Below are positions 34,600 through 45,389 of a stretch of 64,000 nucleotides of DNA, one piece after another. The stretch spans positions 1,730,677 through 1,794,676 of the forward strand of contig BCIO01000003.1 of assembly GCA_001599975.1 (NCBI GenBank). The letters run 5' to 3'. The notes under the pieces are model-generated. The model had not been told where the DNA came from. It ran no database searches and saw only the letters and a program-made list of their open reading frames with translations. A program made the translations under genes and the position numbers. Every line of letters starts with the position of its first letter. Position 1 is the stretch's first letter. Origin of the DNA: Cystobasidiopsis lactophilus. Taxonomy: Eukaryota; Basidiomycota; Agaricostilbomycetes; Agaricostilbales; Chionosphaeraceae.

Positions 34600-36551
34600 A
34601 TGCCTCGTTCGTTTCAGGCCCCAACTACGCGCAGAGACCGGTCTGATGATCTCCAACAGGAGAACTGTGTACAATAAGCGTTGGCCAGGCAGGCAACTCG
34701 AGTACGTTAGGCTTTGCCTGCGAGAAGAGCGCGCCCGAGCACCAGGCTCATTGTTATTTGCGTCTCGGCGCAGTTGCGTCGGAGTTCTGGCAACGTTTGT
34801 GCAAGGAGCACGGCATCTCGGGCAATGGCACGCGCGAAGAATGGGCTCAGGACGGCGGCGACATCACAGAGCGCTTCTTCTACAACGCAGACGACGATGC
34901 AAGTTGGCTGCATTTCCCTTGCCTTCGAGCACGCATTATTGATGCCTTTGGCCCTCAGCGGTACATCCCCAGGAGCGTCATGATAGACCTGGAGCCAAGG
35001 GTGCGCTGGCTGCAGCTTCTAAAGCTTTTTAGGCTCGACTTGATTCGGAGTAAACAGGTCATTAATGGCATCTTGACCAGCAGCCACGGAGCGCTCTACA
35101 ACGCGGAGAACGTGTTTACCTCTAAGGACGGCGGGGGAGCAGGCAACAACTTTGCCATGGGCCATGCGGCAGGAGAACGGCTGTATGATGATCTGCTGGA
35201 GATCATCGACCGCGAGGTCGATGGCAGCGATTCCCTCGAGGTGCGCCTCCCTGCGTCAGCCCATAGCTTCAGAGACTAATTCACCAGGTCCAAAGGGGTT
35301 CATGCTCATGCACTCCATCGCCGGTGGGACGGGCTCCGGGCTCGGCTCCTTCCTGCTGGAGCGCCTGAACGACCGCTACCCCAAGAAGCTGATTCAGACC
35401 TATTCCGTGTTTCCCAACTCGCAAGAAGGCGATGTCGTTGTTCAGCCGTACAACTCGTTGCTCACGATGAAGCGCTTGATTCAGCACGCGGATTCCACCG
35501 TCGTCCTCGACAACAGCGCACTCGCGCGGATAGCGGCTGACCGCCTGCATGTCCAGAACGCCAGCTTCAGCCAGACCAACCAGCTAGCGTCCACTGTGAT
35601 GGCCGCTTCGACGCAGACGTTGCGCTACCCGGGCTACATGAACAACGATCTGCTCAGCATCACGGCCTCACTGGTGCCAACCCCGGCCTGCCATTTCCTC
35701 ATGACCTCATACACCCCTTTCACGTCGGACGTGATTGAAAGCGTGCGTAGTTGCCACACGCTGAGATTTGGCCTTGGGGACGCTCAGTTTTCTTCCATTT
35801 CGCAGGCGAAGTCTGTTCGCAAAACAACAGTCCTCGACGTCATGCGACGCCTGCTTCAGCCCAAGAACCGACTTGTCTCGTCGGGGCCTGGCAGTTCGCC
35901 CTTTATCTCCATCCTCAATATCATCCAAGGGGAGGTAGACCCAACCGACGCGAGTGTCTATTTGGAGCCCTGGCAATCTCGTCCGTGCTGAATTGCTTGT
36001 CTGTCTCCAGGTCCACAAAAGCTTGCTGCGCATCCGAGAGCGGCAACTGGCCAATTTTATCCCCTGGGGCCCGGCCAGCATCCAAGTGGCCCTGACCAAG
36101 CGCAGCCCTTATGTGCCCTCTTCGCATCGCGTGTCTGGCGTGATGCTGGCGAACAATACCGGAATCTCGCATGTGCGTTTTGAGCTCCCTTGGGGCGCCA
36201 CCCCAAAGTGCTGGCTGACTGCTGGTGTGCTTGGCCCATAGCTTTTTCGGCGGATGCTCGACCAATATGACCGCTTGCGCAAGCGAAACGCTTTCCTGGA
36301 GCAATACAAGAAGGAGAGCATGTTTGAGAACGGCCTGGACGAATTTGATGACTCGAGGTGAGCTTCACGCTACTCGTCCCTGCAGTCCTTGACCGTGCTG
36401 GCTTCGAAACAGAGCTGCTGTTCAGCAGCTGATGGAGGAGTACAAGGCTTGTGAAAAGGCTGATTACCTCGTGCGTGACAAGTCGGTCTTGGCCTCTCGC
36501 TGCCTTTCTTTTGGTCTCATAGAGGTTCACGAACAGGACTACCACCCGTGA
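34600..36551 (+). CDS. TUB4: Gamma-tubulin
   Basis: Exons 34600-34606, 34660-34701, 34774-35000, 35058-35240, 35296-35742, 35806-35949, 36011-36172, 36242-36357 and 36413-36551 give about 488 aa. The first exon is 7 nt (ATGCCTC); it joins to give [20 protein letters not shown], the expected gamma-tubulin start. The tubulin signature is [17 protein letters not shown], with gamma-type [16 protein letters not shown] and [15 protein letters not shown] near the end. It nucleates microtubules at spindle pole bodies. Intron 35950-36010 has a GC donor (GCGAGT), required to join DPTD to VHKSLL. The C-terminus is uncertain: a GT-AG intron 36471-36522 is possible and would change the last residues. Confidence 0.92.
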
Positions 36552-36637
36552 TCTGGCCTCATCGAGGTGCTGGCGAGATACTGGACGGCTGCGGCCCTTC
36601 TAATTGGATGTCGGTGACAGCATATGCGGATCATCTA

Positions 36638-37471
36638 CTACTTCGTCTCCTCCTTCTTGCCCCTGGTCAAAGGCGTTCCGATGTCTTTGCCTCTCAGCTG
36701 TTTCGGCGTCCTGGTCACCAAGGTTGGGCACCTGGGAAGCGTGGATCCAACGCACCTTGACAGCCAGCTTCGGAGTGGCTTGAGTATGACTGCTGTGGCC
36801 TGTGCAGCACCTCGAGAGGACTCACCACACGCTCCAGCTTGCCCAAGACCTGTGGTGAAGGGACGGCCTTGCCGTCTGGTGGCAAGTGAGTCAGGGTTGG
36901 GAGCAAATCGAATTGTTGGGCAAGGGTGGCTTACTCTCGTAGGACTGCACAACGGTGGCTGTCTCGTTGATCTTCTGTGCCAAATCCTTCTGCGTCTGTG
37001 GATCGCGAGTTTCAATCTCACGGCGGGAATGTGCAATTGCTAGCATCACGGCGAACGTACCAAGGACTTGTCCTGGCGGGCCTTGGAGATAGCTCGACCG
37101 ACGCTCATGTCGATCTTTTCCGGGGGCGCCACCTCACTGTAACCAACCCAGCCAACCCATTGAGTTCGGCACAAGGAAAAGATGACAAGGGGCCAACGCA
37201 CTTCTCCCGATCCAACTTGGCGATGCGGGCGTGGTCAGGGCCTTTCATGGACGCCGCGTTCTTTCCACCGGTCGCTAAAGTAAGCCAGGGTGAGCTTGGG
37301 CACCTGGCAGTACATGCGAGGGAAGGGAGAAGGTGGCGAACTCTTCTTCTCGGTGTCGACAGCGGCGCCGCTGCGCTTCGCTTTGGCAGCATCCTCGGCC
37401 GTCACAGTGCGAGTCGTGCCCTTGGCCCGAAAGCCAATGACGGTTTTGCTGTCCCAATCGGTGTCGGCCAT
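36638..37471 (-). CDS. MBF1: Multiprotein-bridging factor 1 (MBF1)
   Basis: Seven exons: 37342-37471, 37202-37274, 37061-37136, 36935-36995, 36826-36875, 36756-36767 and 36638-36697; 153 aa. MADTDWDSKTVIGFRAKG, RSGAAVDTEKK and KGPDHARIAKLDRE form the MBF1 N-terminal domain. The helix-turn-helix domain reads SVGRAISKARQDKSL, TQKDLAQKINETATVVQSYE, PSPQVLGKLERV-LAVK-LRGKDIG. MBF1 bridges TBP and bZIP activators and counters ribosomal frameshifting. The LAVK of helix 5 is encoded by a 12-nt microexon (36756-36767) with clean AG and GTGCG flanks. Confidence 0.92.
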
Positions 37472-37496
37472 GGAAAGAAGTGCGATGACGATTGGC

Positions 37497-37678
37497 TGGC
37501 CGGGGAAGAGTTCGCAGTTTCCTCTCCTTGGTGTCGGGCGACGACACGCTTCGGTTCGGCTGGAAATTTGTGGTCACCTTCGAGCATCTGGATGTCAGGC
37601 CGGCATTTGTCGGGGCTCTAAGTGACGCTGCTTCAAGCTCTTGAGGACTTTGCCTCCCTGCCAGTGCCTGCCGCCTTT
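37497..37678 (+). repeat. Copy 1 of a 182-bp inverted duplication
   Basis: Identical to the reverse complement of 44565-44746 except for one base (C versus T in GTGACG[C/T]TGC). It contains the acceptor site and all of exon 3 of the small gene at 44599-44939, plus downstream sequence, and lies immediately 5' of the GPI2 fragment. Confidence 0.95.
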
Positions 37679-37687
37679 TCGAAGCCA

Positions 37688-38234
37688 ATGGCAACTCGCC
37701 TGCTATGCTTAGGAATTGCGAACCCGCTCCTTGTTTTACTGTGCTATTGGCATTGGTGGCCAAAGGTCCTCGTCACAACGCTCGGTGTGCTCGTTTGCGT
37801 CCGTGCGTAGTCCCCCCTTGCATGCGAGTGCCCACCAAAATACTTTCGAACTCACAATCAATTTGCAGACCAGCTTCAGACTGGCGTCTCCCTCGCTATG
37901 CTGGTCAGCGTGCTCTACCTCCTGGCGCCGGTATTTCGAACTCTTAGCCAATCCACCTCAGACGACTCAGCCAAAGCACTGGTGGCCGCTCTCCTGGGCT
38001 TCAGCGTCCTGTGTGCCTTCCTTTGTACGCTATTTCTCGGGTGGTTCTTGAAAGAGAAACCTTTAAGGTTGTCGAGCAGCTGGTGACAAGTCGGGTTTGG
38101 TGCCTGCGCTGGCGCGAAATGCGGCCTTGTCCGCCTCGGTTGTGCTAGCATCGAGGCTTTCGAGCAACACTGCAGCATTTTCGCTTTTATGCGCCTCTGT
38201 CGTGGCCGTGATGGCCACCCCGGAGCTATTCTAG
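37688..38234 (+). pseudogene. GPI2: GPI2/PIG-C fragment (GPI-GlcNAc transferase subunit), lacking its start
   Basis: Frames 37688-37802, 37869-38024 and 38080-38234 splice to a membrane protein segment with MLVSVLYLLAPVFRTLSQST followed by SGLVPALARNAALSASVVLA, the conserved middle of PIG-C. PIG-C is part of the complex that makes GlcNAc-PI at the ER. The conserved N-terminal QPYPDNY-type region is absent: only copy 1 of the duplication lies upstream, followed by MBF1 on the other strand. The frame also stops (TAG at 38232) about 80 residues before the usual end, in a stretch that stays hydrophobic afterwards. It is called a likely truncated or rearranged copy; an assembly artefact is possible. 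Confidence 0.55.
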
Positions 38235-39100
38235 GCTATTTTGGTCACCTTCTTCCTCGCTGGCTGGCAACCTCAGGCTATCCACCTCAGACTTTCTAGC
38301 TTTTCACTTCACCAGGCATGGAACCGACTGACCCGACTGCCAGACCACACGACAGCAAGCGCGGCATCGGCTTGCCAATATTCCGCCCGCTCAGCCCAAT
38401 AAGGGGGCCCTCTGCTGGCATCTCCCGGGAAACTCCACTGCACAGGCGGCGGGCACTGTCAAAAGCGGCCTCGAAGCGGAAGAATGTGCACCTTTGAACA
38501 GAAGCACGCCGCGAACCAAGCGAATACTTGGAACGCAGCCCCCCTCCGCTCACAAAACCAAGAGACAGAGAGAGGGCACAGGATTCTCCTTTGAAAAAGG
38601 AGTGGGAAGCGGGCCAAATGCTGGGGATGGAGACTGGATGTTGCAAGTGGCGACTGTGCCTTTGCGAGAGGCTCGGTCCGAGTGGCAATCGCGCCATCGT
38701 TTTCACTGGGCCACGCTGGCACTCGAAAGCAATGTTGTAAAACCCTCTCAAGCCTAGATTATGCATTTATGTAGTGGAAGGCGTTCGGTCTCGGTCACTT
38801 AAACTGCCTTTCCCCAGCGCTCGGTTTTGAAGTGGTCACTTAGCACAATCAGGGCAACTTTCAATTCAATCCAAGGGCAGCAACAGATTGTGAGAGGAGC
38901 GCCCTTCAAGACTGGTGGCCCCTAGCAACGAAGGGGGGGCGAAAACCGACCGCGGGCGATGGGGTGAGGGATGCAAAAACACCGAACTTGGCTCAGATCG
39001 TTTGACCAAAGCCGGGCTAGAGAGCAGCCACCCAGATCTCTCGGCTGAAAAGCAGCGTTATCGAGTGTATAAAGACAACGGCGAACAAAAGGTGTTCAAA
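38235..39100. other. Non-coding stretch downstream of GPI2 fragment
   Basis: About 870 bp without a supported gene. Open frames here (for example 38296-38766 minus) show no family resemblance. Confidence 0.4.
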
Positions 39101-39101
39101 C

Positions 39102-39293
39102 AGTCTCCATTTCAGTCTGTTCGAGGTACAATAATATTCGAGGTACAATAATAATAATATANCCCCCCATGTAGGCCTACGCATTTTTGAGTGCCCGCCC
39201 CGCCGCTGGTTGATTAATTGATTGATTCCCATTTCAGTCTGTTCGGGGTACAATATAACCCCCCATGTAGACCTACGCATTTTTGAGTGCCCG
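39102..39293 (+). repeat. Tandem pair of a roughly 65-bp repeat
   Basis: Two direct copies, about 39102-39202 and 39226-39293, share CATTTCAGTCTGTTCG, GGTACAAT, CCCCCCATGTAG and CCTACGCATTTTTGAGTGCC. The first has an AT-rich insertion (AATAATAATA) and an ambiguous base at 39162. A third, more diverged inverted copy is at about 45594-45655. Confidence 0.7.
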
Positions 39294-39590
39294 CCGCTTG
39301 AGGAAGCTGGTGGTGTTGAAGAAGAAGAAGAAAGAAAAGAAGGACGAACCACAAGCCNTGACTGGCGGGTCGTTTACTAATAGAGTGACCGCCCCCGAGG
39401 GGGCATTGTGTGAAGAGTCAGTAGAGAACAAGGGCATAGAGGAAGAATCAGTTGGCGATAGCTACCGGTGGAGTGGGCCCAGGGTATATGCGCCTTAAGG
39501 TGGCTTAGAAGAAATTTTGAAGTCAGAGGGTCATAAGTCGTCGAAAAAAGGTCACGTGATGGGAAGAGATTTGGCAGGGGAACTGCCGAG
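39288..39590 (+). repeat. Dispersed repeat, copy A
   Basis: About 300 bp clearly related to the reverse complement of 45808-46092, for example ATAGAGGAAGAATCAGTTGG, AGCTACCGGT and GGTCACGTGATG are shared. Copy A has about 30 extra bases after the shared CGCCTTAAGGTG. It looks like a decayed mobile-element fragment; the family is not assigned. Confidence 0.75.
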
Positions 39591-40080
39591 GGAACTTCGG
39601 GAAGCACGTAAAAATGTTTCCGGAGGCTGGGGGATCGCTCCCGGTTGAGATAGGGCGAACTTTCGCGAAGTTGGGTCGCACCACAAGTCCTGGAGTGTGC
39701 CAGGCGACCTGGGGGAGGCGGCCGAGGCCTGTGGAGCGAGTTTGGGCAAGCAGCGAGAGCAGAGCCTTCAGAGGCTCAAGTTGCGTCGTTGGCGGCTTGT
39801 TGGGTCGGCATCGAGATGAGCAGGATACCACCACCGCTTTCGTTGTGGTGGCCCGTGCGTTGGTGCTGCAGGGGAGGAGAGATTTGGTCCTGAAGACCAC
39901 TCGTCTCGTCCTGTCATTCTGCCAGCCACTGCTATTCTACAAAGGTGATACAGTTATCTACAGAGCTTTGGGCTAGACCGCTGAGGCATTGTGATCCAGA
40001 TGCACCGAGGCAGAGGAGGAGGTGGCTTCCAGAAAAAGAGGGGCGGTGACGGCAGCAAGCAGGCCTCGAGCGTGCAGCAG

Positions 40081-40130
40081 NNNNNNNNNNNNNNNNNNNN
40101 NNNNNNNNNNNNNNNNNNNNNNNNNNNNNN
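40081..40130. other. Assembly gap (50 Ns)
   Basis: A run of 50 unknown bases. Isolated Ns also occur nearby (for example 39162, 39358, 40626, 40672, 41511), so this island is a low-quality or collapsed part of the assembly. Confidence 1.
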
Positions 40131-40410
40131 CACCACTCCCGATGGCGCCCTTCTCTTTCAGGCCTTCGGTGACCGTCAAAATTGGCCCGCTTCCATGGTC
40201 GCCGTCAACGAGTTTGGCGCCAACACGGTGAAGCAGAAGAACGAGCTCGAGCAGGAGAAGAACGCCTTGGAAGCGTCCCTTACGGATCTGCGTGAACAGC
40301 TGGCTGCGTGGAACAAGAGGGTGGCGTATTTCCGCCAAGTGCTGGAGCGAGATGGGCTGTTGACTGTGGCGGTCACGTCGTGGGAGGATGAGCTGGCTGG
40401 TCTGAAACTG
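40131..40410 (+). CDS. Coiled-coil coding fragment interrupted by gap and LINE
   Basis: Immediately after the gap an open + frame reads DGALLFQAFGDRQNWPAS and a coiled coil (KQKNELEQEKNALEASLTDL, then EDELAGLKL). It ends at a good donor, GTGCG at 40411. A glycine/arginine-rich stretch left of the gap may be its upstream part. I do not recognise the family. The LINE 3' end begins within six bases of the donor, so the insertion probably sits in an intron of this gene. Confidence 0.4.
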
Positions 40411-40415
40411 GTGCG

Positions 40416-43400
40416 TTTTTTGTAGTCCTTCATTCATCTGCATTGGCGGAGGGCCTAACCCAATATTCAGGGAAGCGCCTAGTGGCAATAGCAAAGTTGA
40501 GGGTGATTGGGATGGTCTTGGGGTCGCCCAGAAGGCTTGCAATGTTACCAGCACGTCGCCCGCCGACTTGCTCTTTGAGCTCTTTCCTTTGGGCCTGGAA
40601 GCGTGGGCAGTGGAGTAAGAAGTGTNCCCTTGTCTCTCGACGACCACACAGGCACCTGTCAGATTCAGCCANCTTCATCTGGAACAAAGGCGCCGACAGC
40701 CGTGACCGCCCTGTGCGAAGTTGGGTGAGAAGCGAAGACTGGGCCTTCTGGAGGCCAGCGTGGAGTCGTGCCATGGCTGGTCCTGGGTTGGACCCATCGA
40801 CAAGTCGGAGTGCTTTGCCCGTAGCGTGGTGGCGCCAAGCGATGGTCCACTCGTCTGCGACCTGTTGCTTCAGGAGCTGGCTGACCGCTGATACAGACTT
40901 TGGCAGGTGCTTGGCCCATTCGTCTGTCTTGGCAATCGGTTCGATCTCCTCCAGCCAGCTGGCGGCGATGCAAGAGCCCGTGGTAACTTGGACTTCGTTG
41001 GCCAGCCGGGCAGGGGCCATCGGTGGGTAGAGGGAGCGCTGGACTGCCAGCTTGGCGTGCTCGTCTGCTTCCTCATTGCCAGGTACGTCGCAATGGCCAG
41101 GGCACCAGAAGAGCACGACCCTCACGTTCTTGCGCTTGAACATCTTCAGGAGTCGGTGGCACTCGAGCTGCAAGTGCTGGCCGGACTGTTTGGTGGGCGA
41201 GCCGGCCGTCCTGAGCGCTGCTTGATTGTCAGCCATGATGACCACCCGTGTGACTTTGTCTCTCGCGACAGGCCGTCGAGCCCGGTGCAGAGAGCGCAAG
41301 ATTCCCACCAGTTCACTGCAAAAAACGGTCTGCAGTGGGCCGGCCCATCGGGTAGCTCTTGCTCACGTACGTTGACGATGACTCACTCTGCAAAAGCCTG
41401 GCGGACGAGGCTCCACAGGCTCCTTCCATCAGCGATCCGTCCGAGTACAGGAAGAGCGTGTTGGCGTGGCTGGAGTTCAGCAGGGTGTTGTGAGCGAGGA
41501 TTGCTGCTTCNTTGTCCTCCGCGATGTGCAAGCTGACGTTTGGGAGCGAGTCCCANGGGGCGAGGGGGCAGCCATAGATGGTTTCCACCGCCGGCAGTTC
41601 TCGCATGCCCTCGAGGAGGAAGTGGAGGGGGCTTTTGTGGGCCTTGGGNGTGCGTCGGAGGGCGCGCAGGATGCTTGGTGAGAGCGGGTGAGGCTGGCCC
41701 ATGTCGAGGTCGGCCTGTTCGGGGTCAACGCCCGGGAGGGTCAAAAGGTTGGCGGCAAACAGCAAGGATTTGCGCTCTAGCCGCAGCTCGGTTGGCAGAA
41801 GGTACGCATCTTTCTCCATTGCTGCCAGGCCAGCGTTGCGAAAACCGCCTGTGATGAGCTTGCAGGCCAGTCGTTGAGCAGGAACCATCAGCTGGGCCAC
41901 CGCTTTGTGCCAATCTTTCCCTCCTTGAACCAGACCGACGAGCCGTAGTCTAGTCTGGGTAAGATGACCGACGTGTAAAGGCGCCTGGTGTACTTGTGAG
42001 CGAGCTTTCCCGTCGTCTTGGTCAAGCGTGCGATGGCTGAGAGCGCGTTACTGGCCTTAGCGACTCGGGCCTGGACGTGCGGCTCAAAAGAGAGGGTAGA
42101 GGTGAGCTTGATCCCAAGCAAAGTTGTCGAGTCCACTCTTGGAATGACTTGCCCTTTCAGTTGAATGTCGGTGGGATCCATTGTGAGCTTCTTGGCAGCA
42201 GAGTGGAAGACCATGCTAAAGCCCTTGGATGCCTCGTAGATGGCTGCGTTCTCGTAGCGCCATTTTTCTGCTCGCGCCACCATGTCGTTTGCCAGCTGGA
42301 CCGCTCCTTCGTAGGTTTTATCCCAAGTCAAGACGGTGGTGTCATCGATCCAGCCCGCTGACCGCGACTTTTTGGACCGCCAGGCTTCCAGGAGGCCCGC
42401 GTTGTAGTAAAGGAAGAGTTGGCAGGACAGGGGGCTGCCTGTTGGGACGGCAAACCCAGGCGTGGTGTCGATTGCGTTCGTCAACTCTCCATCGACTCTC
42501 AGAACGGTCGTGCGGTCACTGAGGAAGCTGGCCAAATAGCTTACTGCCACCTCAGGGATTCCTCGCTGGCGGAGCGAGCGAAGGAGGCTGACGTGTCAAG
42601 CGTTGGGGAAGGCGCCTTCGAAGTCCAACCCGACCGCCACCACCACGTCTCCTTGGCGCCATCGGTGCTTGACTAGGTCGGTGAGCTCAAGAATTGCCTG
42701 CTCGCATGATCTCTTAGGCCTCCCTCCATAGTGCTCTTCAGGTAGCGCACCGTGCTCTCCCCAGTAGGTTAATCGGGCAGCCATCACCTTCTCGAGCCCC
42801 TTGCTTAGAACATTGAGCAGCGACACCACGCGGTAGGCTTTGGGCAGGTGGTAGTCTGGCTTCTTGGGTTTGGCTAGCACCACGCCTAGGGCTACCTTCA
42901 GTGGGCGAGGGTGGTAGGCGCATCGCACGCATGCTCGGTAGAAGTCGCAGACGAGGGCACCCAGCGCCGGCCAAGCTTTCTGGAGGGCTAGGAATGTGAT
43001 GGGCTTGGTGCCGGGGGCCTTGCGTGGAGCTGAAGCCATGATGGCCTTGTGTATCTCCTCGTCTGTGAGCTCGTTCCATTCAAAAGGTATCCTGGAGGCT
43101 TCTTCCTCACCACCGTCGCAGTGGTCTTCAGGTGGCGTAGGGGGCGTAGCGGTTGGCAAGAATGTGTCTTGGAAGATTTGGAGCTTCTCCGCCGTCGACG
43201 ATGTTAGGCGGCCGTCTTTGCCTCTGATTGGGGGGAGGGAGCGCTTGGTCCGCCCGCCAGTAGCGTACTTGGCGGCTACGAAGACTGTCTTCTCGTCAGC
43301 CGGTTCCAAGAATGCTTCACAGTGAGTGGCCTTCCGGTGCTTCATGGCCTGATGGTAATGCTTGACCGCCATCTGACTCTCCCATGCCAATTATTTGTTG

Positions 43401-44564
43401 TTAGGGTGTCGCTGGGCGTGTCGACGAGTTCGCTCCATGTTCTTCCTCAGCTAGCTCAGTGAGCTCAGGCGTCCACCAGCGTTTGGTGTGCTTAGTGAGG
43501 CGCAGCTTGGGAACGTTGCTTTCGATCGCCTTTACCAAGATGTCCTCCAGAGCGGTTGAGCGGCTGTCAAGCTCGGCTTCACTTGGGTTGGGCGGCAAAG
43601 GCTGGACTTGGGGCGACTCCGCCACGCAGACCTGTTCAAACTTCTTCCAGTCGGCCTTGGTCCAATTCCACCGGGACTCGTCGGGTGCATCCTCCATTTG
43701 CAACTGGTACGTTGAGCTCAAGGCGACGTGGTCCGATCCGTGGTCGTGCTCATGGACTTGGTTGGTCAATATCCTCCCTTCCAACTCCAGGTTGACTAGC
43801 ACGAGGTCAATGGTACTCCCCTGGTGGTTGGAGTTGCCTAGGTACGTTGTCGTGCCATGCTCCAGTGCGAACGTCAATCCCAACTCAGCAAAGATTTCGG
43901 CAGCCTCTTGAGCGGCTTCTTCCCTAGCGGCGGACTGGTGCCTGCCCTCGCAGTTCATCCATAGGGGGTGCCACAGGTTTGCGTCGCCCGATGCATGCAC
44001 AAAATCTGCGAATGGTCGATGTTGTTCCGTTCGTCTCAGAGCGTAAAATGTCCAATTCTCTTCTCCGGGGTTATAGAAGTTGTAGGTTCGCAGCAGCTGT
44101 CCTCCTGTGAGCTTGGTTTCGAGCGCCAATAGGTCCGCACAGTCCTCAATGGGTACTTGGGTTGAACGGGCACATGATCCTCTCTTGTTAACGTAGGTGG
44201 TGACCCGTGCCCTTTCTGTGGACAAGGGCTCATAGGAATCCCACCCCAGGTACTGGTGGGCCGCCCCGTCGCGGTAAGCCGGTGGTTCTTGGATGTGTAC
44301 AACGTCGTAGTCCTGTGTTTTCACATCGTTCATTACAGATTCGAGGACACTTAGGGATCTTCTGCAGTTTTGGGTCAGGATTCCAAGTTCTCCTTTCATG
44401 GAGATGGATCCCAAGTTGATGAGTTGTTCCTGATCCGCGTAAACGAGCGCTCTGAGTAGTCATCCCAGGCGTCCAGTGTGTCGCGCGACGTCTCGGGGCT
44501 GCTGTCCAGGTTCAAAGATATGTGCCGCTCGTCCCGCTCTTGTCGGCTCAATGGGGGCTTGTGG
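40416..44564 (-). mobile_element. Decayed non-LTR retrotransposon (LINE) with EN, RT and RNase H
   Basis: In minus-strand order: the end of an ORF1 (44396-44564, ending RIRNNSSTWDPSP), overlapping by about 18 nt the start of ORF2 at 44414. An AP-type endonuclease follows (GILTQNCRRSLSVLESVMND; DLVLVNLE; HDHGSDHVAL). The reverse transcriptase has KAYRVVSLLNVLSKGLEKVM, LDFEGAFPN, GFAVPTGSPLSCQLFLYYN and WIDDTTVL. RNase H has FLYSDGSLMEGACG, ADNQAAL and WCPGHCDVPGNEEADEH, then a C-terminal CLCG...HFLLHCPRF zinc motif. This order fits the Tad1-type fungal LINEs. ORF2 is broken: a frameshift near 43395, an in-frame TGA at about 42594-42596, and frameshifts near 41895 and 41320. The short A-run (T on the plus strand, 40416-40421) marks the 3' end. 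ORF1 is 5'-truncated at the junction with the inverted duplication. Confidence 0.88.
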
Positions 44565-44746
44565 AAAGGCGGCAGGCACTGGCAGGGAGGCAAAGTCCTC
44601 AAGAGCTTGAAGCAACGTCACTTAGAGCCCCGACAAATGCCGGCCTGACATCCAGATGCTCGAAGGTGACCACAAATTTCCAGCCGAACCGAAGCGTGTC
44701 GTCGCCCGACACCAAGGAGAGGAAACTGCGAACTCTTCCCCGGCCA
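44565..44746 (-). repeat. Copy 2 of the 182-bp inverted duplication
   Basis: Inverted partner of 37497-37678, one mismatch. Its left edge coincides with the 5' end of the LINE sequence. Exon 3 of the small gene at 44599-44939 lies inside it, so this is probably the source copy. Confidence 0.95.
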
Positions 44747-44939
44747 TCGGCGGCAAACACCTGGCCCATGAACTCAAGTTGAAGGTCTCTTTGGGGTCGT
44801 GACGCTTGGGGGTCCTGCGCGGATCTCAAAAATGAGTTAGGCGATCGCCCAAGCAGACGTAAGCGCCACGCGAGCTCGCCGGCACGCACCTCAGGCGACC
44901 GGAGTCGCTGCCGTTTTTGCTGAAGGAAGAGCTGCCCAT
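44599..44939 (-). CDS. Small orphan protein (about 76 aa)
   Basis: Three exons (44890-44939, 44761-44814, 44599-44725) splice cleanly to a 76-aa product starting MGSSSFSKNGSDSGRLRTPK, with a C-terminal block FGWKFVVTFEHLDVRPAFVG. I recognise no family. Splice sites are standard GT-AG and the frame closes, which favours a real gene, but the region is repeat-rich. Exon 3 exists in a second, inverted copy 7 kb away. Confidence 0.4.
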
Positions 44940-45209
44940 GTTCCACAGCTGAGGGATTGGTGTTCAGACTGGATTTTGATCGTCGTCTTTGTCCCAAAAT
45001 GGCAGCGCCGAACAAAGAATCGAACTTTATCGTTTTCTGCTCTTTCCACAGAAAACGATAGACGGGTCGACCGTCCCTTGGATTCTGTCAAATTTACAAA
45101 ACTGTCCAAGTCGTTTGCCTCGCCTTAGAGGCCAACAGAGCTGTTCGGCGACCCATTTCTCTTTGCTTTCTAGTTATTTGAGTTGTTTGGAGGCTGTAGC
45201 TAGGCACTA

Positions 45210-45389
45210 AGGGTGTTCAGAGTGAGCAAAAACCAAAAACTTCGAAAACCTGAAACGCCCAACAGACAAAGAATCGAAGCGCTTTTCCCTTTCGTAGAAA
45301 AAGCACCTCCAAAACCGGCTTTTTCTACCAGCCAAATTTTTGGGATTTCCCAAAATTTCGCCGCCCAAAAAAATCACTCTGAACACCCT
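45210..45389. mobile_element. MITE with 16-bp perfect TIRs and TA target duplication
   Basis: The ends AGGGTGTTCAGAGTGA (45210-45225) and TCACTCTGAACACCCT (45374-45389) are exact inverted repeats. TA flanks both sides (45208-45209 and 45390-45391), as for Tc1/mariner-type insertions. The 180-bp interior is non-coding and A/C-rich. Perfect TIRs suggest a fairly recent insertion. Confidence 0.85.

Noticed and set aside
38296-38766. 156-aa minus open frame downstream of the GPI2 fragment
   Set aside because: No motif, no splice context and no similarity that I recognise; kept as non-coding.
37497-44746. The duplicated 182 bp as terminal repeats of one large element
   Set aside because: One copy holds a host exon with splice site, the left junction is with GPI2, and the contents include unrelated pieces and an assembly gap; nothing indicates a single mobile unit.
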